The notes under the pieces are model-generated. The model had not been told where the DNA came from. It did no database searches and saw only the letters and a list, made by a program, of their open reading frames with translations. The translations under genes and the position numbers were made by a program. 64,000 nucleotides of DNA from Membranipora membranacea. Taxonomy: Eukaryota > Bryozoa > Gymnolaemata > Cheilostomatida > Membraniporidae. The DNA lies in the NCBI GenBank assembly GCA_914767715.1, contig OU612065.1:11346001-11410000 (forward strand), read 5' to 3'. Positions 1-12,900 of this stretch are shown here, piece by piece; within the stretch, counting starts at the first letter, position 1; every line of letters begins with the position of its first letter.

Positions 1-211
1 CCTATCCATATTTGAAGCACGCGGTTACACCAATCAATAATTTCTCCACTTCAAGACCCTGCAAAAGTGAAATACAATATTAAAACTTCAAATGGTTCTT
101 GATTAGAAATTATACCTTCCAATAAATGAAATACACGCAACCACTAGTATACTGAAACGATAAATGTCACAACATGGAGAAAAATTGAAATAAACTATGG
201 AGGGTACTTAC

Positions 212-415
212 GCACACTCGGAGATGTCAGCCTTGATGCCGTGCTGCAGTAATAAGGCAGCAGTTCAATTTGAAAAGCAACAAATATAATAGTGTGGCAG
301 TTGAAAAGCCATATAACTGATGCTCAACAAGATTAACCCACTATATACTAGAATAACACTAATTTATTACCTCTTGATGTATGAAAAGGCTTCGGTGCCA
401 AAGTCCCTCTAATCT
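212..415 (-). CDS. Two candidate small exons of an unidentified gene
   Basis: On the minus strand, 371-415 (45 nt) is bounded by a CAG acceptor and a GTAATA donor, and 212-243 (32 nt) by a CTGCAG acceptor behind a pyrimidine tract and a perfect GTAAGT donor. Read in phase 0 the two exons join as RLEGLWHRSLFIHQE followed by HGIKADISEC; the other frames meet stops either in the first exon or just after the join. I do not recognise the peptide. Short exons with acceptable sites occur by chance, so this is a weak call. The gene would continue left of the window. Confidence 0.25.
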
Positions 416-2971
416 CTGCTGACTATGCGTATACTTGAAATTTTGTCAACCTCCTGCCTAAATATCGTTATTGTATTAATTTACTCTAATACAAGCACAA
501 TACACAATGGTCATGGGAACATGCCTGGCTACGAGAAAAAAACCAACGCTCTGATCAAAACATCAGAGTTGCATTGCAAAATGGCTCATAAATAAAATCT
601 AAAGCAAACAATAGCTGAGCATATAATAAATGATTGAATAGGTCATGAGTGCTTTAGAATACTTTATCATCGAGCCGTAACACAAGATAGATTACCAAGG
701 TTGTGATAGCAACTTGTTTACAAACCATTCGGCAGCAGAAGGCATGCTTACCCTTACACACTGCTGCCTCACTGCTGCCTCAATGCTGCCAAGGTAGCGT
801 GCTATAAGATCCAGTTACAATGCCATCGGAGAAAATCATTTATGATGAATTTAACATTTAAATTGATTAGAATCAACATAAAAAACACAAAAGAGTAAGC
901 AGACTATCTTTTGTTCAGAATTAATAAGGGATAATATAAGCAAAGACAAATTGTAGTTGTTTGTTTTGCTCAAATAAAATTTATTCAATTGTCTGATGCC
1001 TTTACAGATTACTATAAAGAATTAATATAGCTGCTTAAAGTTGTCAATGTAAGGGCCCCGGTGACCTTGTCAAATACGCTGGTCGCTGGACAAGAATGAT
1101 GCGTGACTACAAGCTTAGCACTAATAGTTCGCTGTATTATTTCAACAGATTTTTTCATGGCTGCCTTTCTGAGGTATATAACACCATAGAACATCGGGTT
1201 TAAATAATTCACACCCTTAGATTTCATAAGCACAATGGCCACAAAAGCCTTTAAAAAAGGATGGCAATGGCTTTGAGTCACAAAGATGATTAAGATCCTG
1301 ATGTTTGCGCTGACAATTTCAATTCAAATGGCCTTGTCAATGTTGATTAGTTCAAGCAATGCACAGGTGTATGAATGCACTGCAACAAATGTTACAACCT
1401 CATAGAAAATTGCGATTCATTGGTTGGGGGTTCTGCTCTGGCCAAGGTTTTTAAACTCTTAGAATTACAGCAAGGCACAAACCGGTACATCCCTTCAAAC
1501 TTCTGTGAAGGTCATGTACTTAATGGTACCATTTATGTTCATAGACTTAAATTTGGGCTATCTTTCCATGCTGCTACTCTATATCATGACTACTCGTCTA
1601 CAAATTATAGCTCAAATTTAATACAATAGCATTCTGGCCGTTTGGATGCGTTCTATTTTTTCCTCAATATCTGTGACTGAGTTTTGAAAGGCTTGTGTCA
1701 ATACTGTATGTTATGAGGTTGTCTGCTCTTGTACAAAAAGAAGGCAATTGGCCCTACATGATTGTCTTCTTAGGACAGGCAGTTATCTATTGACAAATCA
1801 AAAGATATCAACTCAGATTTCATGATGAATCGATTCATGATTGTTTTGTCCTGTTGTACTGTACAAAATTTGAGAAATTCATCACAGTGAAATTAAGCAT
1901 AAGCGTCCTTACATGTACAAAATTAAATTCGAAAAAGACATCCTTATTTAATGCGTCTTGTGTCACTTAGGAAAGGTCTTTAGGTGGTGTATTAACCCAA
2001 GTAAAAACAGTACCACTACTATGAGTTTTAGCTCCCAAACGTTTAAATCTCGTCCCCTTACCCCCAGGCCAACTATTTTTTCTGCAACTAATTGTTTCTA
2101 TTAGTCTACTCAAGGAGTTAGAGACTATTTTTTTATCGATTTTCTGCTAAGACCTTATTCTATTCAATTACTGAAGAGTCGCTAGCTTATTCCTCATCAG
2201 TTCTTTTGGAGTTTTAGGATTTATTATCATGTCATACAATTTCTATGCAATAATGTTTAGCCTACCTGAATACATTCACATAAATAAAGTAATGCAGATG
2301 TGCCGGATGTGCTTGTATGCAATACAATGATCATTTCAGCAAATGAGCTGATCAATCTCGCTTCAATGGTGGTTCCGCCATGCAAATAGAGACAAACCTT
2401 GACCAAGTCACTGCTATTTTGAAAAGTGTTGCTTTCAGTGATGTTACTGTTTTTTTGTGATGCTGTTATTTCAACACAGGAATGTGGCAACAGAATTATT
2501 ATTAATTATCTTATGTAACCTTGAGGAAATACTGTAAAAATAATTTGGGGTTTATCTGCAATGATTTGCTAATATTTACTTATGGTCTGTCTCATAATAA
2601 TTGGATCATCATCATCATCCTGACCTAAACCATGTTTGTATTCTCAGCCTCTCAAGCATTTATATCCATCCTGCCACTGCATAAAACATTCGTCTCAATA
2701 TTGCGCAATCTAGCATTTTCCTTGTATAAACATAGAATAACCTTCAGCATTTATTTATGTAAATGAGTTCTTAAAGTTTTTTTTTTCATGGGTTATATAA
2801 TACCAACAATAATCACTTACCCCTAACATGATAACAAAAAACCATCTTCCAAATGTAATGTTATGCCTGGCTAAGCCTCAGCTGTAGAGACTGTGTACAG
2901 GAATTCAGCTTTATTAATTGCTACTCGACATGTTAATGTTAAGAGTGTGTGTTTTCAACTCTCTTTTGCAG
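416..2971. other. Non-coding stretch before SARM1
   Basis: I see no convincing exon here. The longest open frames (1012-1281 minus, 1375-1629 plus) have no splice context and resemble no family I know. The sequence is AT-rich and ordinary. Promoter elements for SARM1 may lie towards the right end, but I recognise none. Confidence 0.5.
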
Positions 2972-3063
2972 AATCAATAACTGAAGAGCAGCAGGGACAC
3001 ATTAGCTTAACTTGCCATTAGTCTAGTAGTTGTAGGATTTATGCTGCCAAACTGCTGATCCAA
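2972..3063 (+). other. SARM1: Candidate 5' UTR exon of SARM1
   Basis: A strong acceptor (a CTCTCTTTTGCAG-type tract ending at 2971) and a perfect GTAAGT donor at 3064 bound 92 nt with stops in the SARM1 frame. If joined to the exon starting at 3989, an in-frame TGA lies two codons before the ATG at 3990. That would make this a non-coding leader exon and support 3990 as the start. It is inferred only from splice sites. Confidence 0.4.
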
Positions 3064-3989
3064 GTAAGTAAATTTCTGTTCCTCCAACCCTGACCGCGAG
3101 ATTCGGCTACCTATTCTACTCCATGGCAAAAATTATGTTATTATGTAAACCAGTGCATTGTTTTAATTTGTCACAATTAATTTCTGTAAGGCAGTAAGGG
3201 GAAATGTCCATCAGGGACATCAGAACTGCGCTAGATACCCACAGGTGATGTCATTGAAATCGAGTGGCAAATTGATCTTCATTGCTGATGTTTTTCCCTA
3301 AAGTGAAATTATTTTAGAATTTCTTGGTCATCTGAGTTCCATATACCTTTCAAAGATGTTAAATGAAGTCTTCAACTCATGAGATAGCACCATTTTATAT
3401 TCTTTTCCTGCCACTGTTGAAAATCACACTTTTTTCTTGTATGTGACTATCTACAGGATGATCACTTGAACTCAACTTACATTTGCTCTCAGCATGACTT
3501 AGCTTGTTATTGACTCAATCAATGTTCTTAAAGTCAATTCTTATTAGAAATAATTACCTAAGAATCGGTTGTAAATTGCTTATATATAGCTGCCACTTCT
3601 TGCATTGAGGGTACTTAGTAATGATGGTGAGTTTGCTGTCAGCAATTCGCAATATAGTCTTATGTTTCGTATCATCTCCCTGTGGAATAGCGAAAGGGCA
3701 AGTTGGTGATATGTTGTATGTACTGACCTCCCTAAGGGTGTTGTAGGTTTTATGGTGGTGTGATTCACTGACAGGTCAGTGTTGCTGTCACATCTCTTAG
3801 GTTCTAAAGTTTTATTTGGTGTGTTAACCATTTTTATTGACTATTGTGTTTAGGCAACCATAGGAAAAATAATACGTTTTGGCAATAATACAAAGATATT
3901 GAAACCAATGTATGTTATGTAAGAAAACATTATATCCGGCTGTGTTTGAGCTTATTTGATTGATTTTGATCTCATGTTCAGTTTTCAGT

Positions 3990-6900
3990 ATGAGCTCACA
4001 GCTCACCACATCAGGGTACACTAAGATGGCTGCGTCAAGAACTAACTCAGACAGCACTAATCATCAGCATATCGGCCAGGATGACCTCACTGTCAGCATC
4101 AAGAGCGGTAAGGTGTTCATCATATCTATTAAAAGCTGGCAATCATTACAACAGTTTATTGGTAAGCGCATAGAGAAAGTCCTAGATTACTACAAAGAGT
4201 AATAGGTTACTCACTAATGTGTAATACTCTGTTCAGTCATCTCGGAAATGGCAATGTAAGTCCTACTGAACATTAATCTTTGCTAATTAAGTATTACTGT
4301 GATGTCTAGTCTTCTCTAATCTATCGGCCAATCTGGACAGCAATTCTAGTAGCTGTTCTTTCTACACTTGTACATTGGGGCTATGAATATTATAGCAGAA
4401 AATTCAAGTTATCGCAAACTTGAGGAGACGTTATCGCATACAGTCTGATATAAGGTAAGCTCTGATATAAGGTAAGCTCTGATATAGATGATGACTCTTT
4501 GGGTACGGTGCAAGTATTATCAGTATAATGACTGCGGTGGTATTTAGAGGTTTTTAAGATTTTACGACTACTTTGATGCACTACTTGATCACATTCTCCT
4601 GCTTATGTGACTAATGAATATGATATGAATTGCGATTTGAAAACTGTTCTGATGCTTTTAAATGCAGTTTGAATGCTTTAGCAGTCTGTAAAACATCTGT
4701 TGATTTTAGAGACGACACCGAAGCGCTGGGAGAGGACTCAGTCTGAGGTCTATCTTAAGGGTAGAGCACCTGCTGTCAACATCGTCGACTCAACGATGCT
4801 GTTCAACGATCACATGTCATCTGATTCTGATGATTCACTCAGTGATAACAAAGTCTCTGAACACACCAAGGTAAGATACAAGCTTGCAACTAATGCTAAA
4901 CTCGCGGTTAATGAACACTTTTAGCGTGGGAGTCTGAAAGAAGCAGTTGAGTTGGCTTTTGTAAGCATCAAAACGAGATTTTTAGATGTGCGTCCAACCT
5001 GCCATGAAGATAGTTCAAAGTCATGATGTGTAACAGAATACTCTTTGTTTCCTTGTCTAACGGCACCATACCATCCATACCTTGTAGACTTAATTCTACA
5101 CAGCATAAAATGCAAGGGTAATGAATAAGGGATTTGGGCTTGATGGTTTATATTTAGTGTAACGAATATCATTACAAAGAGACTACGTAAGAGATTTTTA
5201 GTCAAGATAGTGGTTTCAATGAAACATCCACGATAAGCTTCGGGAATTCAATAGGCATAAGCATATACGTATTATATTTATTGTCGATTGATTTAGTTGT
5301 TTGCTTGTGATAGAATTATCCCCTCCTACTGATAGAAAGGATAACTCTTTATGTATAGAAAAAAGAAATTGGAAAACAACAATCAATACGCACGAATATA
5401 GATATAGTGATAGTGTCAGTCCTTCCTCTGCAGATTGCTCTTGTATTATTGAATATTATTGAAAATATATTTAGATAGTAATTAGTAAGATCAACTGTGT
5501 TGTTCAATTTTAAACGCATATTACCTCATTAATCACATTGCAATGATGATTCATCTGCACAATAAAAACGTAGATGATTCCAGAAAAATTTCATCAGCGT
5601 GGAGATAGGTTGCGAAAGTTGTAATATGCTTGCGGTATGTTACACACAATGTAACAGTGATTAGTATGTCAATGAGCTCATAGTCAGCTCCCACGCCCTG
5701 TACAACTTCCACTTCCCATTTTTTGCTTCATCTTATATGTTGAATCATGAGGAAACTTGCAATGATAATTTTTATGATTTTGTTGTATGTACATTATATT
5801 AATAACATTAAGCGCATTGTATTCAGCTCCCTAGCCTAACCTTAGCCCTATATTTAAGTACAGTATGTTCAGTTCATAATGAAGTAAATATTCGGGGTAA
5901 TTATCTAATACTGCATGAGTGTTTGAGGCAGTTAAACTAAAACTTGCTATTGGGCCAGGAAGCTATTGGTTGTAATGCTCTACATCGTCTCATGTTGCTG
6001 AAATTATTCACACAAGCTAGTTTTCACAACGGCTCTTCCCCATCATACTCATGTGAGGTGTAATATCAAGGATCAGGCGAGTTGCTGACATGGGAGATAA
6101 CGCTAAACCTCCACCAAAACCTCAAGCAGTCGCAACAGGGAAATGTTTCAAGGTTTGATCATCATGGATATGTGTCTAACATCTCATTTCAATCATTGGA
6201 TGTCTTTCTCTTATATCATGAAGCGTAGCAGGTGATGCCAGCAGTAATGAAAGGAAGGCCTTATTACACTGGTTAATGTTGTAAATGTCAGAAAAGGCAA
6301 GAGCATATTTGTTCGAGTTTTTTGATGATTTATGGGCAGCTATTAGCTTAATGTTGATCTAAAGTATGAAGCATCTAGCTAGGCAGTTGTTTCAACATTA
6401 CAATAGATTGATCTAGATTGAGATGTCTTACAGTATCTAATTAGAAAAATGTATACCTTACACAACTTCCAATTCTCATCAATCTACAAAACATACACAT
6501 AAGAGCTAGAGGATAGGTAGTAGAATTAGAATCTCGTATCACTTTTATTCTGACTGCTTTAATAGACCTAATCAACTTCAAATCTGCAGAATATCTCATA
6601 ATGCACGCTCCACATCCCCAGGTAACCTAGTTTTCTGAGCAATTTTTGATTGAGCAAACTTGTGTGTTTGTGATTAGGGAAGAATCTAGCATTTCTGTCA
6701 CGTTCGTGTCTATGGCCTCTATTTCTTCAGATTCAACATAGATTAGGTTTATCTACTTGATTCGTACCTGCCTGTATTAAAAATGTGCTGAGTTGCCAGC
6801 TTTATTGTCATGGTATAGATGAATTCAGTACACCTTGCCATGGAAACTTTGGAGTGAACCTAAATGCTGCTCCTCACAATAATGGAGATCAATCACAGTC

Positions 6901-9900
6901 CAGAAACATCACAGCACATGTCTATAGCAACAATTTTGCAAAGTATTGCATGTACCCTACTAGATAACAATTGATATTCGAAAGGATTTGCCAGTCTTCC
7001 TACGGAGACAGCTAGAGACTACAAAGTGAGTAAGTAGCAGATTAAAAGCTACTCATTATTACTGAACTTTCAGTATTTATGCGTCAGGTAGATTCCGGTA
7101 GTAAAGTCGAGCAAAAGTATGAACGAAAACATGCTGCCATTGTATCAATAATTTTTATGTTCCAGATCATAATTGTTTTATGACTTGCATGCATGGTTTA
7201 TATGTTTGTCTCAATTGAGAGCTTGTTAGTATATCTTCGTCGATCCGGATGTAAGCATTCGAGCTTCAGGTTTCGCTTGCAGAGATTTGTTCATAAATTG
7301 GTTTGAGCTCCTGCTAGTTCTGCTACTGATGCTGTTGCTAGCTGTTTCACCTGAGGAATTGTTTTTGGTTCTGCTTCGATACCATAATGTCAGGCGATAC
7401 CCCTGATCTATCTACTATCCGTTCACGTCTTCACAGAGTCACCGCCACCACTTCTGGAGATGGGACACCAACTGCTGTATGTTTTGACCATCGACAATAA
7501 TTTGGTTTCATTCATCTTTGTTTTGTTTGTCATAGTTTTCTTCTTTGTACAAAGATGTCTGTGGTTAGCCTATCCAGCTTGTTTATTTAGCAAAATGTAG
7601 CACTCTGCACATCTTTAGTTGGTATAATGCAGATTAATGTCTGAAGCTTTAGATATACTGACTGGTATAACATGTGTATGGTCCAGGTTAATTCTTTTCT
7701 TAGCGTTGTCAATAGCTTAAATAAAAAAACAGACTGAGATTTTGTGAAAAAAAGATGTACTTGTTTTGTACAAACTATAATAAATAATAATAATTCATTT
7801 TCATGCCAACAGATTCGACAAAATGAAATTGATGCAGAACAAATTGAGAGACTAGCAAACTTTTGAATTCCTTTGTTGTATTGTTCCGGAATGAAAACTT
7901 CCTTGACATGTTGTTACAGGTATACTGGGATTTACCAGGTGCAGTAGAGGAGACAGCAGGTCCAGGTGGAGGAATGGCTGCCAGACCTGGTCCTGGGCGT
8001 CCAGGGGGAGGAAATATGAAGTTCACTCTGCAAACAATACACCAGAAGGTACCTTTCACCGACCATCAGATATTAGTAAGGAGCGACATATTCAAACAGG
8101 CCAATAGAAGTGGAGTCTTGTTCTGTGAAAGCTCGCTGCTTATGCTATCACTGTGATGCTTGACCACTGCTTTAAATGTTGGGGCTAATATACAGGCATC
8201 TCACAATATAGTTGTCAAAATGAGAGTTTTTCTTGCAGCTGCCACCTTAGCTGATGGTCAAAAATAGTTCAAATCGACCTGCTCAGATACTGGAGCTGCT
8301 GATCAAAACATGATTGAACTATACTATAGACGTTTCACTCCCACTAACATAACTAATACCGATGTGTGCTATGCAAATTGCTAATTAAGGGCTTATAATC
8401 ACTTGTATTTTATCTTGTACGGCAGCAGCGCTGACCCTGCTTACATGTACCTCCTGCTTATATCAGCTATACAATCAAGTGCATCCCTGACTGTTTATCT
8501 TTGATCATTTATTCAGTTTCGAAGCTGGTTCCATGGTCAAACAGATCATCTCGTGCCATGTATACCAAAGATATTAAATACTGTCATAGTACTTACATTG
8601 AGCTGCAATCATTCACCACAAGGATGGATTTAGAATAACTTATTGATGTTCCAAACAAGACAAAACTTATATGAAGAGGCATTTTGCGTCGAAATATATT
8701 ACCAAGCTTTACTTTGAATCTCAGGAGGAATTGACCAATGATCCGTTCCCATCAGTAGGATTCGGTCAATACAGACAAGTCAAAGCTCCGACAGCAACAT
8801 CAAAGAATAGCAGCAGTACCAGTAGCAGTTATGAATCTTCTTCTGCAGGAGGCTATGGACCTGCACACGGTAAACGTAATTACTAGCAAAAAATAGCAAA
8901 AACATATTCATAAGCGATTGGGTTTCTTTTGTATACAGCACCAAAAAATTATAAGAGCAATTACATTCTGTCCATACTACAAAATGCCAAATAAGATACA
9001 GTATGAGTAATGAATACTATGCAGTCCGCTCCATGAGACAATTATTAAAATTTGTCATATCCATGGCACCTCAGAATAAAAACATTTCTGCGAACATCCA
9101 GTTAAAACCTGTGTTCAGAAAGAGAAAGTGTTGTGTCCACCAAATATTCCCAACATAGCGTCCGTCCACTCACAAGAAATGTATGGGCACGGGTATTTTG
9201 AAGAAATCTGTCTGAGACAAAAAATGAATCGATGCTGACGTTGATTTGAGTTCCAATCACGAGACACCCAGTAAACCCTGCCTACATCTTTTGAAAAGTA
9301 CTTCTGGGCTCTACCCGAGTCATTCTTCTGGCCATCCTGAACAGTCTTAAACAAATCATAACTTTTTTGATAATCACAGGATAACCAGCAGCTGTATGAG
9401 TATTTGCTTGAATGTTTTTTTGGTTCAGGAACTGTAGTAGATCCAAGTGAGTCTTGTATCAAGCGTTTATCTTATACCCTAATGAATAATTATTTTAGTC
9501 ACATCGCCACAGTGTCATTATGTATTACAATGGATAGGTCCTTACTATTGACAGACTTATAGTATTGATTTTGTTGGTATATTTTAAACAGCTGGTAATA
9601 CAATATATTCAGTATATGAACAGCAGAGTGGACCGGGTACTATTCGAATTACTAAGAGGCAGAGCTCGTATGAGACAAACTACCCTCCTGAACTGGATAT
9701 CCCGCCTCAGATCACCATGCCTCCTGGCAAGAGCAATCAGGTGAGACATATTGACCTTTTGGCTAGGAGCAATGAAGGAAGTCGCGATGCATTCATAAGC
9801 TTGCATGTGATTGGTAGATCTCTATATAAAACACTGAGTCACTGATAAGACACTTCACAGCTGGTCGTTTCCTGCCCCCAAAACTTTTCCATTCTACCTC

Positions 9901-12900
9901 CCATAACTCCTATCATAAGACACTGTACTCAAGTGTATAATATTAGAACATTGTTGTGTTGTTTCTGAACTGAGTTTCAGATAGCAGTTGCTATAAATTT
10001 TTTTGAATTATGATAATGAGTTCCTGGATGGAAAAATGAGGAAATTTTCTTTGAAAGGGACATGCGTCACAGTACTGTTAGGTAGTACACGATTCATATG
10101 TTTTTGCCGGATTTCCTGCGTCTGTGGTCACATTTTTCTCCCTAACATGTCCTAAAAGCTGATAGTGATAGGTTCAGTAAACATTTGGGATAAGGCAAAC
10201 ATTTATATGGTCGCCTCTCTTTTGCATACCTAAATTTTGTTAAACTTTCTTCCTGATTTCCTGATGAGTCATCGCTCAGGAATGTGCGAATCTTTGATCC
10301 ATGTGCTGACCATTACTCTGATAACAGACTGTCATACAGAGTAGATCTTATTTCATCCCAAAATAGGAAATATGCATAGAAAATTTCTTTAATTGACAGC
10401 CATTAGTACTCCTTAGTGCCAGGCTCTCATTGCCCTTGATTTTAGGGTTGGGCTTCAACTTCGAAAAAAAACCTCTCTATTGCAAGGTGTAGCCATCGGT
10501 GGGCCATCGGACGAGGGGCAAAAGTCTGGGGGGCTCAGACTAGGTGTAGCCTTGAGCGCAGAGGGATCCAGCAATGAGTATTTATGCTATTGCCATTGGT
10601 GATGGAATGTATGGTATAATCCAAACGAAAGAACCTCCAAATACAAATATTTTGTCAACTACGTTTATTTAACCATTTGCTTGATTATGAAGGTTAATTT
10701 AATCACAATGATCATGGAGCTGTGATCACTCAACTTAGTGTTTTGGTATATCTATTATTTGAGCAGCCGAAAATCGTCTAACCCACTAAGATCTGAGATG
10801 CCCGTGAATCTGGCAAGACTGTCACATCATACTGTCACCTGATCGGATGATTTTGATAAGACAATAATGAAATGTCAAATTGAGTACAAGTTGAGGGTGG
10901 CACAGGTACTGTTTTTGTTCATGGTGTCCTTCCTTATAGATTGCAATCGATCTATTGGCCTAACATTTCCTTTTATTGTGCTGAAATAAGTGAGATGAAA
11001 AGGGGTTCATCAATACTCATTTATGACTCAAATTATGCACTTCATTTATTATTTGTTTGTGTTTACCTGTTTACGGTGGGTTTACGGTGGGTGTAACCAG
11101 CGTAAAAACTTAAAAATAATGTTATGGCAAACATGAGCAATCTTCAGATAATTTTGGCCTTGGAGGAAATAATACAAGTTGTCATCCATGATATGTTCGT
11201 TGTGCTCATATCATCATGATACCAAGCCACATCAGTTGGTTTTCGGAATTTCCAGCCAAATGTGTATAAAAGCAACACAAGTTAGGAGCTTGCCCATCCG
11301 CCAAAAACTGCTTGTACACATCACATTTCAAACATGGTAGTCTCTGAAAATTTTGCGGTAGAAAAAACTTATTCGAAGCGGAGATTAATAACGTTCCGCT
11401 GGGAATCAGTCTTTGCACAGGTAGGATTTGTTTGTAAATTTCCGGCTAGTGAATGGAAACATTTTGGGATAGACTGATAAGGATTCAGTACTGTCAGGAT
11501 TTCTCTATTGGATTCTTTTCTATATGTCTCCGTTTGAGGTTTTGAACACATCTTTTTACTGTTCTGTAAAGCTTATGTCATGAACTGTATTGTCCATTAC
11601 AGATGTTCGAAGTGGAGGTAATGAAGTTAAAGTCTTGTATATCGAAGCTATCCAGCGAGTCGATGATGGAGCAAACAGCTGCTCTTGATGATATCCTACA
11701 CTCTATAAAATCGGCATGGACAACTCCTCAATATGGCAGAAATTTGGCATATACTCTGTGTGATGCACTCAGAACAGAAGGTGGCCTATGCACGATCATC
11801 AACAACTGTGATTCAGAAGTGTATGAGATACTTCTCGGCTCAGCCAGGGTGCTATCACAGTGTCTCACAAGTCCAAACCGAGAATACCTCGTTACTACTG
11901 ATAAAGGTTTAAACATTGTCGTCCGGATGTCCAATGTTCACAAGACTGATGCTGCTATGCTTGCAGCCTCTACTGGTATCTTAGAGGGATTATTCAAACA
12001 TTCAGAAAACACTTGTCGGCGATTGGTTGAACTCGGCAGCCTAGACCTGATGTCATTTTCTTGCCGAAGCTTTGATCAGTGCACTCTGCGAAACTGTGCA
12101 ATGGGACTAGCAAACCTAGCACTGTATGGAAGTAAAGAGATGCATGCCGCAATGATGAGAGCTAGGATACCTGTGTGGCTCTTCCCGATGGCTTTCTCAG
12201 GTGATGATGTCGTCAGATATTACTCATCAATGGCTATCTGCGCACTAACAGTCAGTAGAGAATTCGCTCCTCTCATCGAGAAGTCCGGCACTATGGCTCT
12301 GGTAAGAGTAGTACCCCCTTAATGATTTTCCAACTTGTATTGAGCGCCCTGTACGAAGTTTGGTGATACATGAGTCTAATGTTTCTCACCTAACTTGTGA
12401 CAGATCCAAGTAGGATTAACACATGGCTATGTAAGTGAACTAAATCTAATGCTTGATTGCAGGCATAACAATATATCAACAAATTACCCATCCATGCAAA
12501 AGTGATGCTCCTCTCTCACATTTCAACAAGCCGTTCTCCATATATATTGACTCTTAATAAATGTGATGTGGTTGTTAAAGATGTTAAAATTGCATTCTCT
12601 TACCGTATTTTTTTTATTGAATTTCTTTACTCTGCCTAGGTTGAACCATTCATCCTGAGTCACTCTCCAGCTGCCTTTGCACACAGCACAGCAGTGCACT
12701 TCCAGGGTAAAGCTGATGACTGGCTGAAACGACTTGTACCAATGTTGAGAAGTGAGATCAGACAATCCCAATCTCTGGCTGCCTTCCATTTTGCCATGGA
12801 GGCAGCTGTGAAAAACGAACAGAAAAATCTCAAGGTATTGACTATATGCCCATCTGTACATTATGTACATATTAACGAGGGTTGAACTTCGTGTGACCCT

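Noticed and set aside
7775-8059. 94-codon minus-strand frame with a proline-rich stretch
   Set aside because: It is the antisense shadow of the Gly-rich SARM1 exon 7920-8048.
9115-9462. 115-codon minus-strand frame in a SARM1 intron
   Set aside because: No splice context, no recognisable family, and composition like the surrounding intron.
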